From Amycolatopsis eburnea (GTDB lineage: Bacteria; Actinomycetota; Actinomycetes; Mycobacteriales; Pseudonocardiaceae), in the NCBI RefSeq assembly GCF_003937945.1, contig NZ_RSEC01000059.1, positions 293,422 to 357,421 on the forward strand: DNA of 64,000 nucleotides, written 5' to 3'. Below, one piece after another: positions 23,281 to 30,782 of the stretch. Position numbers and translations under genes: made by a program. Below the pieces are notes generated by a model that was given only the letters and a program-made list of their open reading frames with translations, did no database searches and was not told the DNA's origin. Every line of letters begins with the position of its first letter. Position 1 is the first letter of the stretch.

Positions 23281-24292
23281 GATCATCGACGCGCACGCGC
23301 ACGTCAACGCCCCGCCGGAGCTGTACGCCTACCAGGCGGCCCTCATGTCCTCGCGCGGTGCCCACGGGCAGGGGAGCGCGGGCGTGACCGACGCCGCGCT
23401 CAAGGAGTGGGGCGAGCGCACCCTGGCCACCATGGACGGCGTCGGCACCGACCTGCAGCTGATCTCACCGCGGCCGTTCCACTGCGGCCACTCGATGCGC
23501 CCGGCGAAGACCGTGCACTGGTGGACCAGCGCGGTCAACGACGTCATCGCCCGCCAGGCCGCGTTGTTCCCCGGCCGGCTGGCCGGGGTGGCCGGCCTGC
23601 CGCAGGCGTACGGCGAGAGCGCGGCCGACTGGGTCGGTGCCCTTGAGGAGGCCGTCACCCAGCTGGGGATGGTGGGCTGCGTGCTCAACCCCGACCCGTC
23701 CGAGGGCACCGGGCACGTGCCGCCGCTGGGCGACCCGTTCTGGTACCCGCTGTACGAAAAGCTCGTGGAGCTCGACGTGCCGGCGCTGATCCACTCGGGC
23801 AGCTGCCTCAACGACCGGGAGACCTACAGCGAGCACTTCGTCACCGAGGAGAGCATCGCGATCCTGACGCTGCTCAACTCGGAGGTGTTCCTGCGCTACC
23901 CGACGCTCAAGATCATCGTCGCGCACGGCGGCGGGTCGGTGCCGTACCAGATCGGGCGCTGGCGGGCGGCCCGCGCGCACCCGAAGCTGCGCCTGGGCCA
24001 CGTGCTCAAGGACGAGTCGTTCGACGAGAGCCTGCGGCGGCTGTGGTTCGACACGGTCCTGCACAACCCCGGTTCGCTCGAACTGCTGATCAAGACGGTC
24101 GGCGCGGACCGGTGCCTGTTCGGCACCGAGCGGCCGGGCAGCGGCACCGCGCCCGACCCGGTGACCGGGCACGACTTCGACGACATCCGGCCGGTCGTCG
24201 AAGGCTTCGGGTTCCTCAGCGAGGCCGAGAAGGCCGCGATCCTCGCGGGAAACGCGCAGTCGCTCTTCAAGCTGACCCCGACGGCGGGGTGA
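23281..24292 (+). CDS. 4-oxalomesaconate hydratase (LigJ)-like amidohydrolase-2 protein
   Basis: 337 residues; AAGGAG upstream. Metal motif MIIDAHAHVNAPPELYAYQA (His6, His8), then ISPRPF, HSGSCLND, IIVAHGGGSVPYQIGRW and CLFGTERPGSG, with IDP-like DPVTGHDFDDI. This copy follows the known LigJ of Sphingobium more closely than the one at 14171, including the ISPRPF and PATG-like segments. It would hydrate 4-oxalomesaconate to 4-carboxy-4-hydroxy-2-oxoadipate, the substrate of the LigK-type aldolases encoded before it. Last gene of the operon; a hairpin follows. Confidence 0.83.
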
Positions 24293-24305
24293 CGTCAGGC
24301 GAAGA

Positions 24306-24342
24306 AGCCCTCCGGCGCGGCGGTTCGTCGCGGCGGAGGGCT
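24306..24342 (+). terminator. Hairpin after the main catabolic operon
   Basis: AGCCCTCCG (24306-24314) pairs with CGGAGGGCT (24334-24342); the 19-nt loop is itself GC-rich. No T-run follows, as is common for actinobacterial terminators. It lies 14 nt after the stop of the last operon gene. Confidence 0.55.
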
Positions 24343-24414
24343 CTGCGCGTCCCGGCAACTCGATCAGGCAACCGCGATAGGCTGAGCCCGTTCAGCGTTC
24401 ATAACTCACAGTAG

Positions 24415-24431
24415 TGTACTATCATTAGCCT
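24415..24431 (+). promoter_or_regulatory. Island operator, site C
   Basis: TGTACTATCATTAGCCT matches the repeated element in its core CTATNATTA and in the 3' GCCT. It lies 32 nt upstream of the first FadR-type regulator gene, consistent with autoregulation. Confidence 0.6.
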
Positions 24432-24462
24432 TGAGCCTGGGTCGTGGGTCGGCCGGCGGGGA

Positions 24463-25263
24463 GTGGGTGCCATCGTGGTTGACGAACCTGCAGAGGGCGA
24501 AGGCGCGCGCGTCGCCCGCCGTCGTCCCGACGCCCGGCGGCCCCAGAAGGTCTCGCTGGCGATCGCCCAGCGGATCGTCGACGACATCACGGACGACGAC
24601 CTCGGGCCGGGCACCAAGCTGGCCAGCGAACGCGACATGATGGCGCGGTTCGAGACCGGGCGCGGAACCCTGCGCGAGGCGCTGCGGTTCCTCGAGATGA
24701 ACGGCGTCATCCGCGTCAAGGCGGGTCCGCACGGCGGCCCGATCGTCTCCGAGCCGGACGCCCACGACCTCGCGGGTGTGCTGGGGTTGTTCCTGCAGCT
24801 CAAGAAGATGCCGTTCAAGGCGCTGGTCGCGGCCCGCGAGGTGCTCGAACCGGAACTGGCGGCGCAGGCGGCCGAGGCCGCGGACGAGAAGCTGATCGCC
24901 GAGATCTCGGATTCCATCGACGGCATGCGGGAGTTCCTCGACGACGAGCAGAACTTCCTGGCCGAAAACGACCGCTTCCACGCGGCCGTGTCCGCGGCGG
25001 CCGGCAACGAGCTGTTCGCCCTGCTGATCTCTTCTCTGCACCTCATCACCGACGGCATGCCGCTCGGGGTGAGCTACCCGCCGCCGCGGCGGAAGGCGGT
25101 GCTGCAGGCGCACGAAGCCGTGTGCGACGCCATCAAGAACGGTGACGCGGAGGGCGCGCGCTGGGCGATGCGCCGGCACATGCGCGAGTTCCGCCGGTAC
25201 ATCGTCGAGAAGTTCCCGATGGTCTACGAACGTCCGGTCCGCTGGCGCGACGTGGCTCCCTGA
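24463..25263 (+). CDS. GntR/FadR-family transcriptional regulator, copy 1
   Basis: 266 residues from GTG 24463; GTG 24475 is an alternative start. After a basic N-terminal arm, the winged helix (about 28-95) shows IVDDITDDDLGPGTKLASER, MMARFETGRGTLREALRFLE (recognition helix) and NGVIRVKAGPHGGPIV (wing). The all-helical FCD domain follows with conserved acidic/His metal-site positions (REVLEPELA, ENDRFHAAV, AHEAV). About 60 percent identical by eye to the convergent gene at 25271, both ending RPxRWRDxxP. Best candidate, with its paralog, for binding the island operator. Confidence 0.85.
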   Translation: MGAIVVDEPAEGEGARVARRRPDARRPQKVSLAIAQRIVDDITDDDLGPGTKLASERDMMARFETGRGTLREALRFLEMNGVIRVKAGPHGGPIVSEPDAHDLAGVLGLFLQLKKMPFKALVAAREVLEPELAAQAAEAADEKLIAEISDSIDGMREFLDDEQNFLAENDRFHAAVSAAAGNELFALLISSLHLITDGMPLGVSYPPPRRKAVLQAHEAVCDAIKNGDAEGARWAMRRHMREFRRYIVEKFPMVYERPVRWRDVAP

Positions 25264-25270
25264 GCGCGGC

Positions 25271-26062
25271 TCAGGGGACGATGTCGCGCCAGCGCAGCGG
25301 CCGGTCCATGACGGCCGGGAAGTCCGCCTCGACCCGGGTGCGGAAGCGGCGCAAGTGCTTGCGCATCGCCCAGCGCGCGCCTTCGGCGTCGCCCGCCACG
25401 ATGGCCTCGAGGATCTCCGCGTGGGACTTCACCACGTTCTCCCGCCGCGGCCGCGCGTAGTCGAGCCCGAGCGGCACGCCGTCGGTGATGGTGTGCAGCG
25501 ACGAAATCACCAGCGCGAAGAGGTCGTTGCCCGAGGCGACGGCGACCGCGGCGTGGAAGCGGTCGTTCTCGGCCAGGAAGTTCTGCTCGTCGTCGAGGAA
25601 CGCGCTCATGCCGTCGATGGTGTCCTTGATGCGCGCGTGGTCCTCCGCGGTCGCCCGCTCGGCGGCGAGCCCGGCCAGCTCGGGTTCCAAGGTCTCCCGC
25701 GCGGCGACGACCGCCCCGAACGGGACGCCGCGCAGCTGCATGAACAGCCCGAGCACCCAGGCGAGGTCCTGCCCGTCCTGTTCGGCGACCACCGGGCCGC
25801 CGCGGGGACCGGGCTTCAAGGTGATCGCGCCCGTCATCTCCAGGAACCGCAGGGATTCCCGCAGCGTGCCGCGGCCCGCGCCGAACCGTTCGAGCATCTC
25901 CCGCTCGCCGGGCAGCTTCGAACCCGGTCCGAGGTCGTCGCGGGTGATGTCGTCGACGATGTCCTGCGCGATCGCGAGGGCGGCCTTGTGCGAACGGCGG
26001 GGATCCGGGCGGCGTCGTGGCCGGCGCGCCCCCTCGCCTGCGTTTGCTTCGCTGCTCCCCAC
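25271..26062 (-). CDS. GntR/FadR-family transcriptional regulator, copy 2
   Basis: 263 residues from a GTG at 26062. Same architecture as the neighbour: winged helix with IVDDITRDDLGPGSKLPGER and RFGAGRGTLRESLRFLEMTG, then an FCD ligand-binding domain (RETLEPELAG, LAENDRFHAAVAV, SHAEILEA). It is tail-to-tail with copy 1, 7 nt apart. A weak operator-like stretch (26068-26084, TCCTACCATTGCCCTGA) sits directly before its start. FadR proteins usually act as repressors released by an acid or CoA ester; two copies could heterodimerise or answer to different intermediates. Confidence 0.85.
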   Translation of the reverse strand: MGSSEANAGEGARRPRRRPDPRRSHKAALAIAQDIVDDITRDDLGPGSKLPGEREMLERFGAGRGTLRESLRFLEMTGAITLKPGPRGGPVVAEQDGQDLAWVLGLFMQLRGVPFGAVVAARETLEPELAGLAAERATAEDHARIKDTIDGMSAFLDDEQNFLAENDRFHAAVAVASGNDLFALVISSLHTITDGVPLGLDYARPRRENVVKSHAEILEAIVAGDAEGARWAMRKHLRRFRTRVEADFPAVMDRPLRWRDIVP

Positions 26063-26103
26063 GACGTGATCCTACCATTGCCCTGATTCGGGAACGGCCT
26101 GCT

Positions 26104-26155
26104 TGACGGACTGCGCGCGGGTGCCTAGCCTGCTATTGCTCCTATAATTAACCTA
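26104..26155 (+). promoter_or_regulatory. P450 promoter with island operator, site D
   Basis: TTGACG (26104-26109), 17-nt spacer, TAGCCT (26127-26132). The consensus operator GCTCCTATAATTAACCT (26139-26155) starts about where transcription would begin. Repressor bound at +1 would block escape of RNA polymerase. Confidence 0.65.
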
Positions 26156-26185
26156 ATGTGGCTGGGGTGCATCCCTGGAGGTTCA

Positions 26186-27379
26186 GTGTCGAACGTCCCA
26201 CTTCCCCTCGACCCGGCGCTCCCGCGCACGGAGAACTACGCGGACGGCACCTCGGTGCTGCGCTCGACGTCGTTCAGCGTCGACGTCTACCACGAGAACG
26301 CGGTGCTGCTGGCCGGCACGCTGCTCGGCTCGGACGGCGATCGCCACCGGCACCTCAAGCGCCTCGAAGGCGGCCTGTTCAACCCGGCCCACCTGGCGCA
26401 CTACGAGAAGTCGGTGCTGGCGAAGGTGGTGGACGAGGAGCTGGCGGCGATCGCGGCGGACCGGCCCGGCGACGGCGTCCCCCGCGGCGACCTGATCCCG
26501 CTGGTGCGCCGGATGGCGCTGCGGATCTCGGCGGAGGTCGTCGGGCTCGACGACGTCGACGACGCCCGGCTGTCCCAGCTGACCACGCTCGTCGCCCGGC
26601 TCGGCGACGGCATCCTGATCCAGTGGGCGACCCGCGACCACGCCGAAGTCATGCGGGACGCGCTGGCCTGCAAGGACGAGTTCTGGGTGGACTTCGTGCG
26701 CCCGGCGCTGGAGAAGCGCCGCCGGCAGGGTGCGGCGGGCCAGGACCTCCTCTCGGTGATCCTCGCCGACACCACGGTGACCTGGTCGGACGACGACATC
26801 CTCAAGGAAGCCCTGCTGTTCATGGCCGCCGCGGCGTTCACCACGGCGACGGCGGTGACGCACGCCGTCGTCGAGCTGACGAACTGGCTGCCGGACCACC
26901 CCGAAGCGCGCGAGAAGCTGGCCGACCCCGAATTCCTGCGCGTCGCGGGCATGGAGTCGCTGCGCATGCACCCCGGGCGGCACGTCCTGTTCCGGGCGGC
27001 AGCCGAGCGGACGACCATGCCGGACGGGACGCCGGTGGAGCCGGGCCAGATCGTGCTCGTCGACAAGTTCCACGCGAACATGGACGAAGAGGCCTACGGC
27101 GGCGCGGTCGGCGAGTTCAACCCGTACCGCACGATCGCCGACGGCACCGCGCCCTACGGCCTGAGCTTCGGGGCCGGCCCCCACCAGTGCCTGGGCAAGC
27201 CGCTGGTGCTCGGCACCGCCGCCGGACGCCGCGCCGAGCCACGCGACGGGACGCTCGCCCTGCTGCTCGGCGCGTTGTTCCGGGCGGGCGTGGAGCGCGA
27301 CCCGGACCACCCGCCGATGCGCCCGGACAGCGTCCACGACCGTTACGAGTCCTTTCCCGTCCGGTTCACCGCGCTCTGA
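26186..27379 (+). CDS. Cytochrome P450
   Basis: 397 residues from the GTG at 26186 (CTGGAGG just upstream); an ATG at 26156 touches the operator and is less likely. The haem loop FGAGPHQCLGK has the ligand Cys at about residue 335. The K helix has ESLRMHPG (ExxR). The I helix reads AAAAFTTATAV: the usual acid before Thr-Thr (A-G-x-E/D-T) is Phe, so proton delivery must differ. Soluble bacterial class, needing a ferredoxin and a reductase not encoded beside it. Forms a two-gene unit with the MDR dehydrogenase, so it may make an alcohol oxidised in the next step. Confidence 0.85.
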   Translation: MSNVPLPLDPALPRTENYADGTSVLRSTSFSVDVYHENAVLLAGTLLGSDGDRHRHLKRLEGGLFNPAHLAHYEKSVLAKVVDEELAAIAADRPGDGVPRGDLIPLVRRMALRISAEVVGLDDVDDARLSQLTTLVARLGDGILIQWATRDHAEVMRDALACKDEFWVDFVRPALEKRRRQGAAGQDLLSVILADTTVTWSDDDILKEALLFMAAAAFTTATAVTHAVVELTNWLPDHPEAREKLADPEFLRVAGMESLRMHPGRHVLFRAAAERTTMPDGTPVEPGQIVLVDKFHANMDEEAYGGAVGEFNPYRTIADGTAPYGLSFGAGPHQCLGKPLVLGTAAGRRAEPRDGTLALLLGALFRAGVERDPDHPPMRPDSVHDRYESFPVRFTAL

Positions 27380-27390
27380 GGAGGAGTCCG

Positions 27391-28491
27391 ATGCGTGCAC
27401 GGGCGATGGTCCAGCTCGGACCGGGCGTGCTGGCGGAGCAGGAGTTCGACGTCCCCGTCATCGGCGACGGCGAGGCGCTGCTGAAGATCGAGGCCACCGG
27501 CGTCTGCGGCAGCGACAAGACGCAGCTGGACGGCGGCCTGGCGAAGCGCGGCTGGTCCGCCTACCCGGTGATCCCCGGGCACGAGCCGGTCGGCCGGGTC
27601 GTCGAGATCGGCGCCGAAGCCCGGCGGCTCTGGGGTGTCGAGGAGGGACAGCTCGTCGCGGTCGAATCCGTGGTGCCGTGCCAGGTCTGCGACCGCTGCA
27701 CCGGCGGGCTGGTGAAGTTCTGCCGCAACCGCTTCTCCTACGGCTTCACCCCGACGACGTTCGGCAGCGGGCTGTGGGGCGGCTTCGCCGAATACCTCGT
27801 GCTGCGGCCGAACACCCGGGTGCACCCGGTGCCCGACGGCGTCGAAGCCGAAGTGGCGACGTTGTTCAACCCGCTCGGCGCCGGGTTCGACTGGACGGTG
27901 CGCCGCGGCGGGACAGTCGCCGGCGACGCCGTGGTGGTCCTCGGCTGCGGGCAGCGCGGGCTGGCCTCCGCGGTCGCCGCGCGGGCCGCGGGCGCGGACC
28001 GGGTCGTCGTGACCGGCCTCGCCCGGGACCGGCACAAGCTCGAGATCGCGGCCAAGCTCGGCGCCGACGCCACCGTCGAGGTGGACAACCTCCCCGACGG
28101 CTGCCCGGACGTCGTCACCGCGGTGCGCGCGGCGCTCGGCGGGGACGCCGACCGCGTGGTGGACACGACTCCGCACGCGGTTTCCGCCATCGGCGACGCG
28201 ATCGCGCTCGTGCGGCCCGGGGGAGTGGTGGTGGTCGCCGGGCTCAAGGGCGGCGCCGATCTGTCCGGAGTGGACGCCGACGCGATGGTGCTCAAGGCGA
28301 TCGACATCCGGGGCGTGGTGAGCGTAGAGCCGTGGGGCTACCGCCAGGCCCTGCGGCTGCTGGCGTCCGGCCGGCTGCCGGTCGAGCTGCTGCACTCCCA
28401 CACCGTGCCGCTGACGCAGGTCCGGGAGGGCATCGAACTGCTCGGCCGGTCCGACGCCGTGCACGTGTCCGTGGTGCCCGGGGCGAGCTGA
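27391..28491 (+). CDS. Zinc-binding medium-chain dehydrogenase
   Basis: 366 residues; GAGGAGG upstream. MDR family: catalytic zinc ligands in GVCGSDK and IPGHEPVG (GHE), structural zinc in CQVCDRCTGGLVKFC (four Cys), and the Rossmann motif VVVLGCGQRGLA. The FNPLGAGFDWTVRRGG segment resembles threonine/sorbitol dehydrogenase-type members. Oxidises an alcohol to a ketone or aldehyde with NAD(P). It lies 11 nt behind the P450 and shares its operator-controlled promoter; a hairpin with a T-run follows. Confidence 0.85.
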   Translation: MRARAMVQLGPGVLAEQEFDVPVIGDGEALLKIEATGVCGSDKTQLDGGLAKRGWSAYPVIPGHEPVGRVVEIGAEARRLWGVEEGQLVAVESVVPCQVCDRCTGGLVKFCRNRFSYGFTPTTFGSGLWGGFAEYLVLRPNTRVHPVPDGVEAEVATLFNPLGAGFDWTVRRGGTVAGDAVVVLGCGQRGLASAVAARAAGADRVVVTGLARDRHKLEIAAKLGADATVEVDNLPDGCPDVVTAVRAALGGDADRVVDTTPHAVSAIGDAIALVRPGGVVVVAGLKGGADLSGVDADAMVLKAIDIRGVVSVEPWGYRQALRLLASGRLPVELLHSHTVPLTQVREGIELLGRSDAVHVSVVPGAS

Positions 28492-28502
28492 CACACCGGG
28501 GG

Positions 28503-28547
28503 AAGCGGCGGGCGTGACTGCGTCCGCCGCTTTCGCATGCCTTTTTG
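28503..28547 (+). terminator. Rho-independent terminator after P450-dehydrogenase pair
   Basis: AAGCGGCGG (28503-28511) pairs with CCGCCGCTT (28524-28532); a CTTTTTG run follows at 28541-28547. Confidence 0.65.
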
Positions 28548-28597
28548 TTCTGGCGCAACGTGAGTACTGATCAACAACTGTCCATTGTGCACAGCTC

Positions 28598-28632
28598 TTG
28601 TGTGTCGTGGCTATTGCTCCTATGGTTATCAG
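28598..28632 (+). promoter_or_regulatory. ABC importer promoter with island operator, site E
   Basis: TTGTGT (28598-28603), a 17-nt spacer and TATGGT (28621-28626) form a plausible promoter. The operator variant GCTCCTATGGTTATCAG (28616-28632) covers the -10 box. It is upstream of the livK-like gene. Confidence 0.55.
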
Positions 28633-28660
28633 GAATGTCATCCGGCCCAAAGGAGGGACC

Positions 28661-29878
28661 GTGCAACTCGGCTACGGAAGCGGGGGACGCAAGGGGCGGA
28701 TGGCCGCCGTGCTGTCGCTCTCGCTCGGCATCGCGCTCGGCGCCACGGCGTGCAGCGGGGGAGTCGGCGGGGACGCCGGCGGCGACTCGATCAAGGTGGG
28801 TGCCGTCTTCGCCCTCAGCGGGGTGTACGGCGCGATCGGCGGCGAAATGCTGGACGGCGTCCGGTTCGCCGTCGACGAGGTGAACGCCGCCGGCGGGATC
28901 GGCGGCAAGAAGGTCGACCTGGAGGTCAAGGACTACCGGTCCGACCAGAGCCTGCTCCCCGGGCTCGCCAACGAGCTGCTGCAGGACGGCGTCGTGGCCG
29001 TGGTCGGGCCGGAGACCAGCACGTCCTCGGTCGTGCTGGACCCGACGATGGCGTCGGCCAAGGTCCCGATGATCACGGCGGCCGGGCTGAACCCCAAGGG
29101 CGCCTACAGCTTCAGCGTCCAGCCGCTCAGCGGTTACTTCGACCTCGCGGCGGAATTCGCGAAGAGCCGTGGCGCCAAGGCGTTGTGCGACCTGGGTGTC
29201 AGCGGGGCCTCGTTCGAATCGCTGCAGAAGGTCCTGGAACCCGCCGCCGCGAAGGCCGGGTTGCCGATGGGGACGCGGATCCCGTTCGACGCCGCCGCGA
29301 GCTCGCTCACCCCGCAGGTGACGCAGCTGAAGAGCGACGGGTGCACGGCGATCTTCGCCGGCGGCACCGGGCCGTCGGTGCTGGTGGTCTCCCGGGCGAT
29401 GGTCGACCTCGGGATGACCGGCGCCATCCTGATGTCCCAGCCCACCAACGCGACCGCCGCGACGCTGGCCCAGCTCGGCGCGGCGGCGCCGTTCACCAGC
29501 TTCGGCCTGCCCAAGGTGATGGTGGCCGACCTGCTTCCGGCGAACGATCCGGCCGTGCCGGTGGTCCGGCCGTTCGCGGACGCCTGGAAGAAGGCCGGGA
29601 AGCCGCCGCTGACGACGAACAACGCGATCGGCTACTCGAGCGTCCGCGTCGTCGCGCAGGCCGTCAAGGACGGTGGTCCGACTGCCGAGGCGATCTACGC
29701 GGACCTCAAGTCCGGCAAGGACTTCCCGACGCCGATGCTGAACTACAACTTCGGCGCGGCGCGCAACGGCACCCTGCCCGACCGCGGCGACGGCTGGTTC
29801 ACCTTCGCGCGGTGGAAGCCGGACGCCAAGGCGTGGGAGCTCACCTTCACCGGCACCGAACCGGCGTCCGGCCGGTAG
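28661..29878 (+). CDS. Branched-chain-amino-acid-type ABC transporter substrate-binding lipoprotein
   Basis: 405 residues from the GTG at 28661 (AAAGGAGG upstream). Lipoprotein signal ends in GATACSGG. The mature part is a type I periplasmic-binding fold of the LivJ/LivK class: IKVGAVFALSGVYGAIGGEM, FAVDEVNAAGGIGGKKVDLE and VVAVVGPETSTSS. In degradation clusters such proteins often bind aromatic acids instead of amino acids, which fits here. It heads a four-gene Liv-type importer operon controlled by the island operator. Confidence 0.86.
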   Translation: MQLGYGSGGRKGRMAAVLSLSLGIALGATACSGGVGGDAGGDSIKVGAVFALSGVYGAIGGEMLDGVRFAVDEVNAAGGIGGKKVDLEVKDYRSDQSLLPGLANELLQDGVVAVVGPETSTSSVVLDPTMASAKVPMITAAGLNPKGAYSFSVQPLSGYFDLAAEFAKSRGAKALCDLGVSGASFESLQKVLEPAAAKAGLPMGTRIPFDAAASSLTPQVTQLKSDGCTAIFAGGTGPSVLVVSRAMVDLGMTGAILMSQPTNATAATLAQLGAAAPFTSFGLPKVMVADLLPANDPAVPVVRPFADAWKKAGKPPLTTNNAIGYSSVRVVAQAVKDGGPTAEAIYADLKSGKDFPTPMLNYNFGAARNGTLPDRGDGWFTFARWKPDAKAWELTFTGTEPASGR

Positions 29879-29894
29879 GCGAGGGGAAACGCCC

Positions 29895-30782
29895 GTGCGG
29901 GAACTCCAATCGCTCTTCAACGGAATCGGGCTGGGGGCGCTGTACGCCCTGGTCGGTCTCGCGGCCGCGTTCGTCCTGCGGGTCACGAAGATCATGAACT
30001 TCGCGGTGGGCGGGATCGTGGTGCTGGCCGGCCTGACGGCGGCGTCGCTCGCCGGGCTGCCCCCGCTGCCGCGGCTCGTGCTGCTGCTCGTGGCCGGGGC
30101 GCCGGTCGGCGCGCTCGTGCACCTGGTCTCGACGCGGTGGATCGCGAGCCGACCGGGGCACGGGCAGGAACACGACCTCGGCGGCGTGCTCGTGACGGTC
30201 GCGCTGGCGACCGCCCTGCAGGGGCTGGGCTACCTGCTGTTCGGGTCGGACCTGCGGTTCGCGACCCCGGTGGTGCCGGCGCGCACGTTGTCGCTCGGCG
30301 GCGGGATCACGGTCACGACCGGCACCCTGCTGCTCGTCGCGGCGGTCGTGCTCGGCGGGCTCGGCAGCTGGGTGGTGCTGGAACGCTCCCGGCTCGGCCG
30401 GGCGCTGCGGGCGGTGTCCGACGACGCGGTCACCGCCCGGCTGTCGGGCGTGCGCGTCTCGACCATGGCGTTCGTCGCCTACGCGCTGCTGGGCGTGCTG
30501 TGCTTCTTCGTCGGCGACATCTCCGCCGAAGTCGTCGGGGTCACGCCGGACAACGTCTTCCACATCATCGTGGGCGCGTTGTTCGGGCTGGTGATCGGCG
30601 GCGGCGACCGCATCGCCGGGCCGATCGTGGGCGGCCTGGTCATCGGGATCGCCGAAGCGGTCGTGAACGCGCGGGGCGGGCAGTTCACCGCCACCGTCGT
30701 CCAGCTCGGCCTCGTGCTGGTGGTCCTCCTGGTGAAACCCCGGGGCCTGTTCCCGGACCGGACGAGCAGGGTGGTCGGATGA
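29895..30782 (+). CDS. ABC transporter permease, LivH type
   Basis: 295 residues from a GTG at 29895. Eight or so hydrophobic segments; LivH landmarks are NGIGLGALYALVGLAAAFVL, ITKIMNFA-like TKIMNFAVGGIVVLAG, and ALRAVSDDAVTARLSGVRVS, the cytoplasmic coupling loop for the ATPase. Ends in the usual LVVLLVKPRGLF. Overlaps the next gene by 4 nt. Confidence 0.86.
   Translation: MRELQSLFNGIGLGALYALVGLAAAFVLRVTKIMNFAVGGIVVLAGLTAASLAGLPPLPRLVLLLVAGAPVGALVHLVSTRWIASRPGHGQEHDLGGVLVTVALATALQGLGYLLFGSDLRFATPVVPARTLSLGGGITVTTGTLLLVAAVVLGGLGSWVVLERSRLGRALRAVSDDAVTARLSGVRVSTMAFVAYALLGVLCFFVGDISAEVVGVTPDNVFHIIVGALFGLVIGGGDRIAGPIVGGLVIGIAEAVVNARGGQFTATVVQLGLVLVVLLVKPRGLFPDRTSRVVG

Noticed and set aside
26158..27390. 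Long frame joining the P450 region to the dehydrogenase as a 777-residue fusion
   Set aside because: The first 400 residues are an off-frame reading of the P450; the dehydrogenase has its own ATG and Shine-Dalgarno at 27391.
30137..30778. Upstream extension of the LivM-LivG protein
   Set aside because: It is an off-frame reading of livH; the ATG at 30779 is in a 4-nt overlap with the livH stop and begins a normal LivM.
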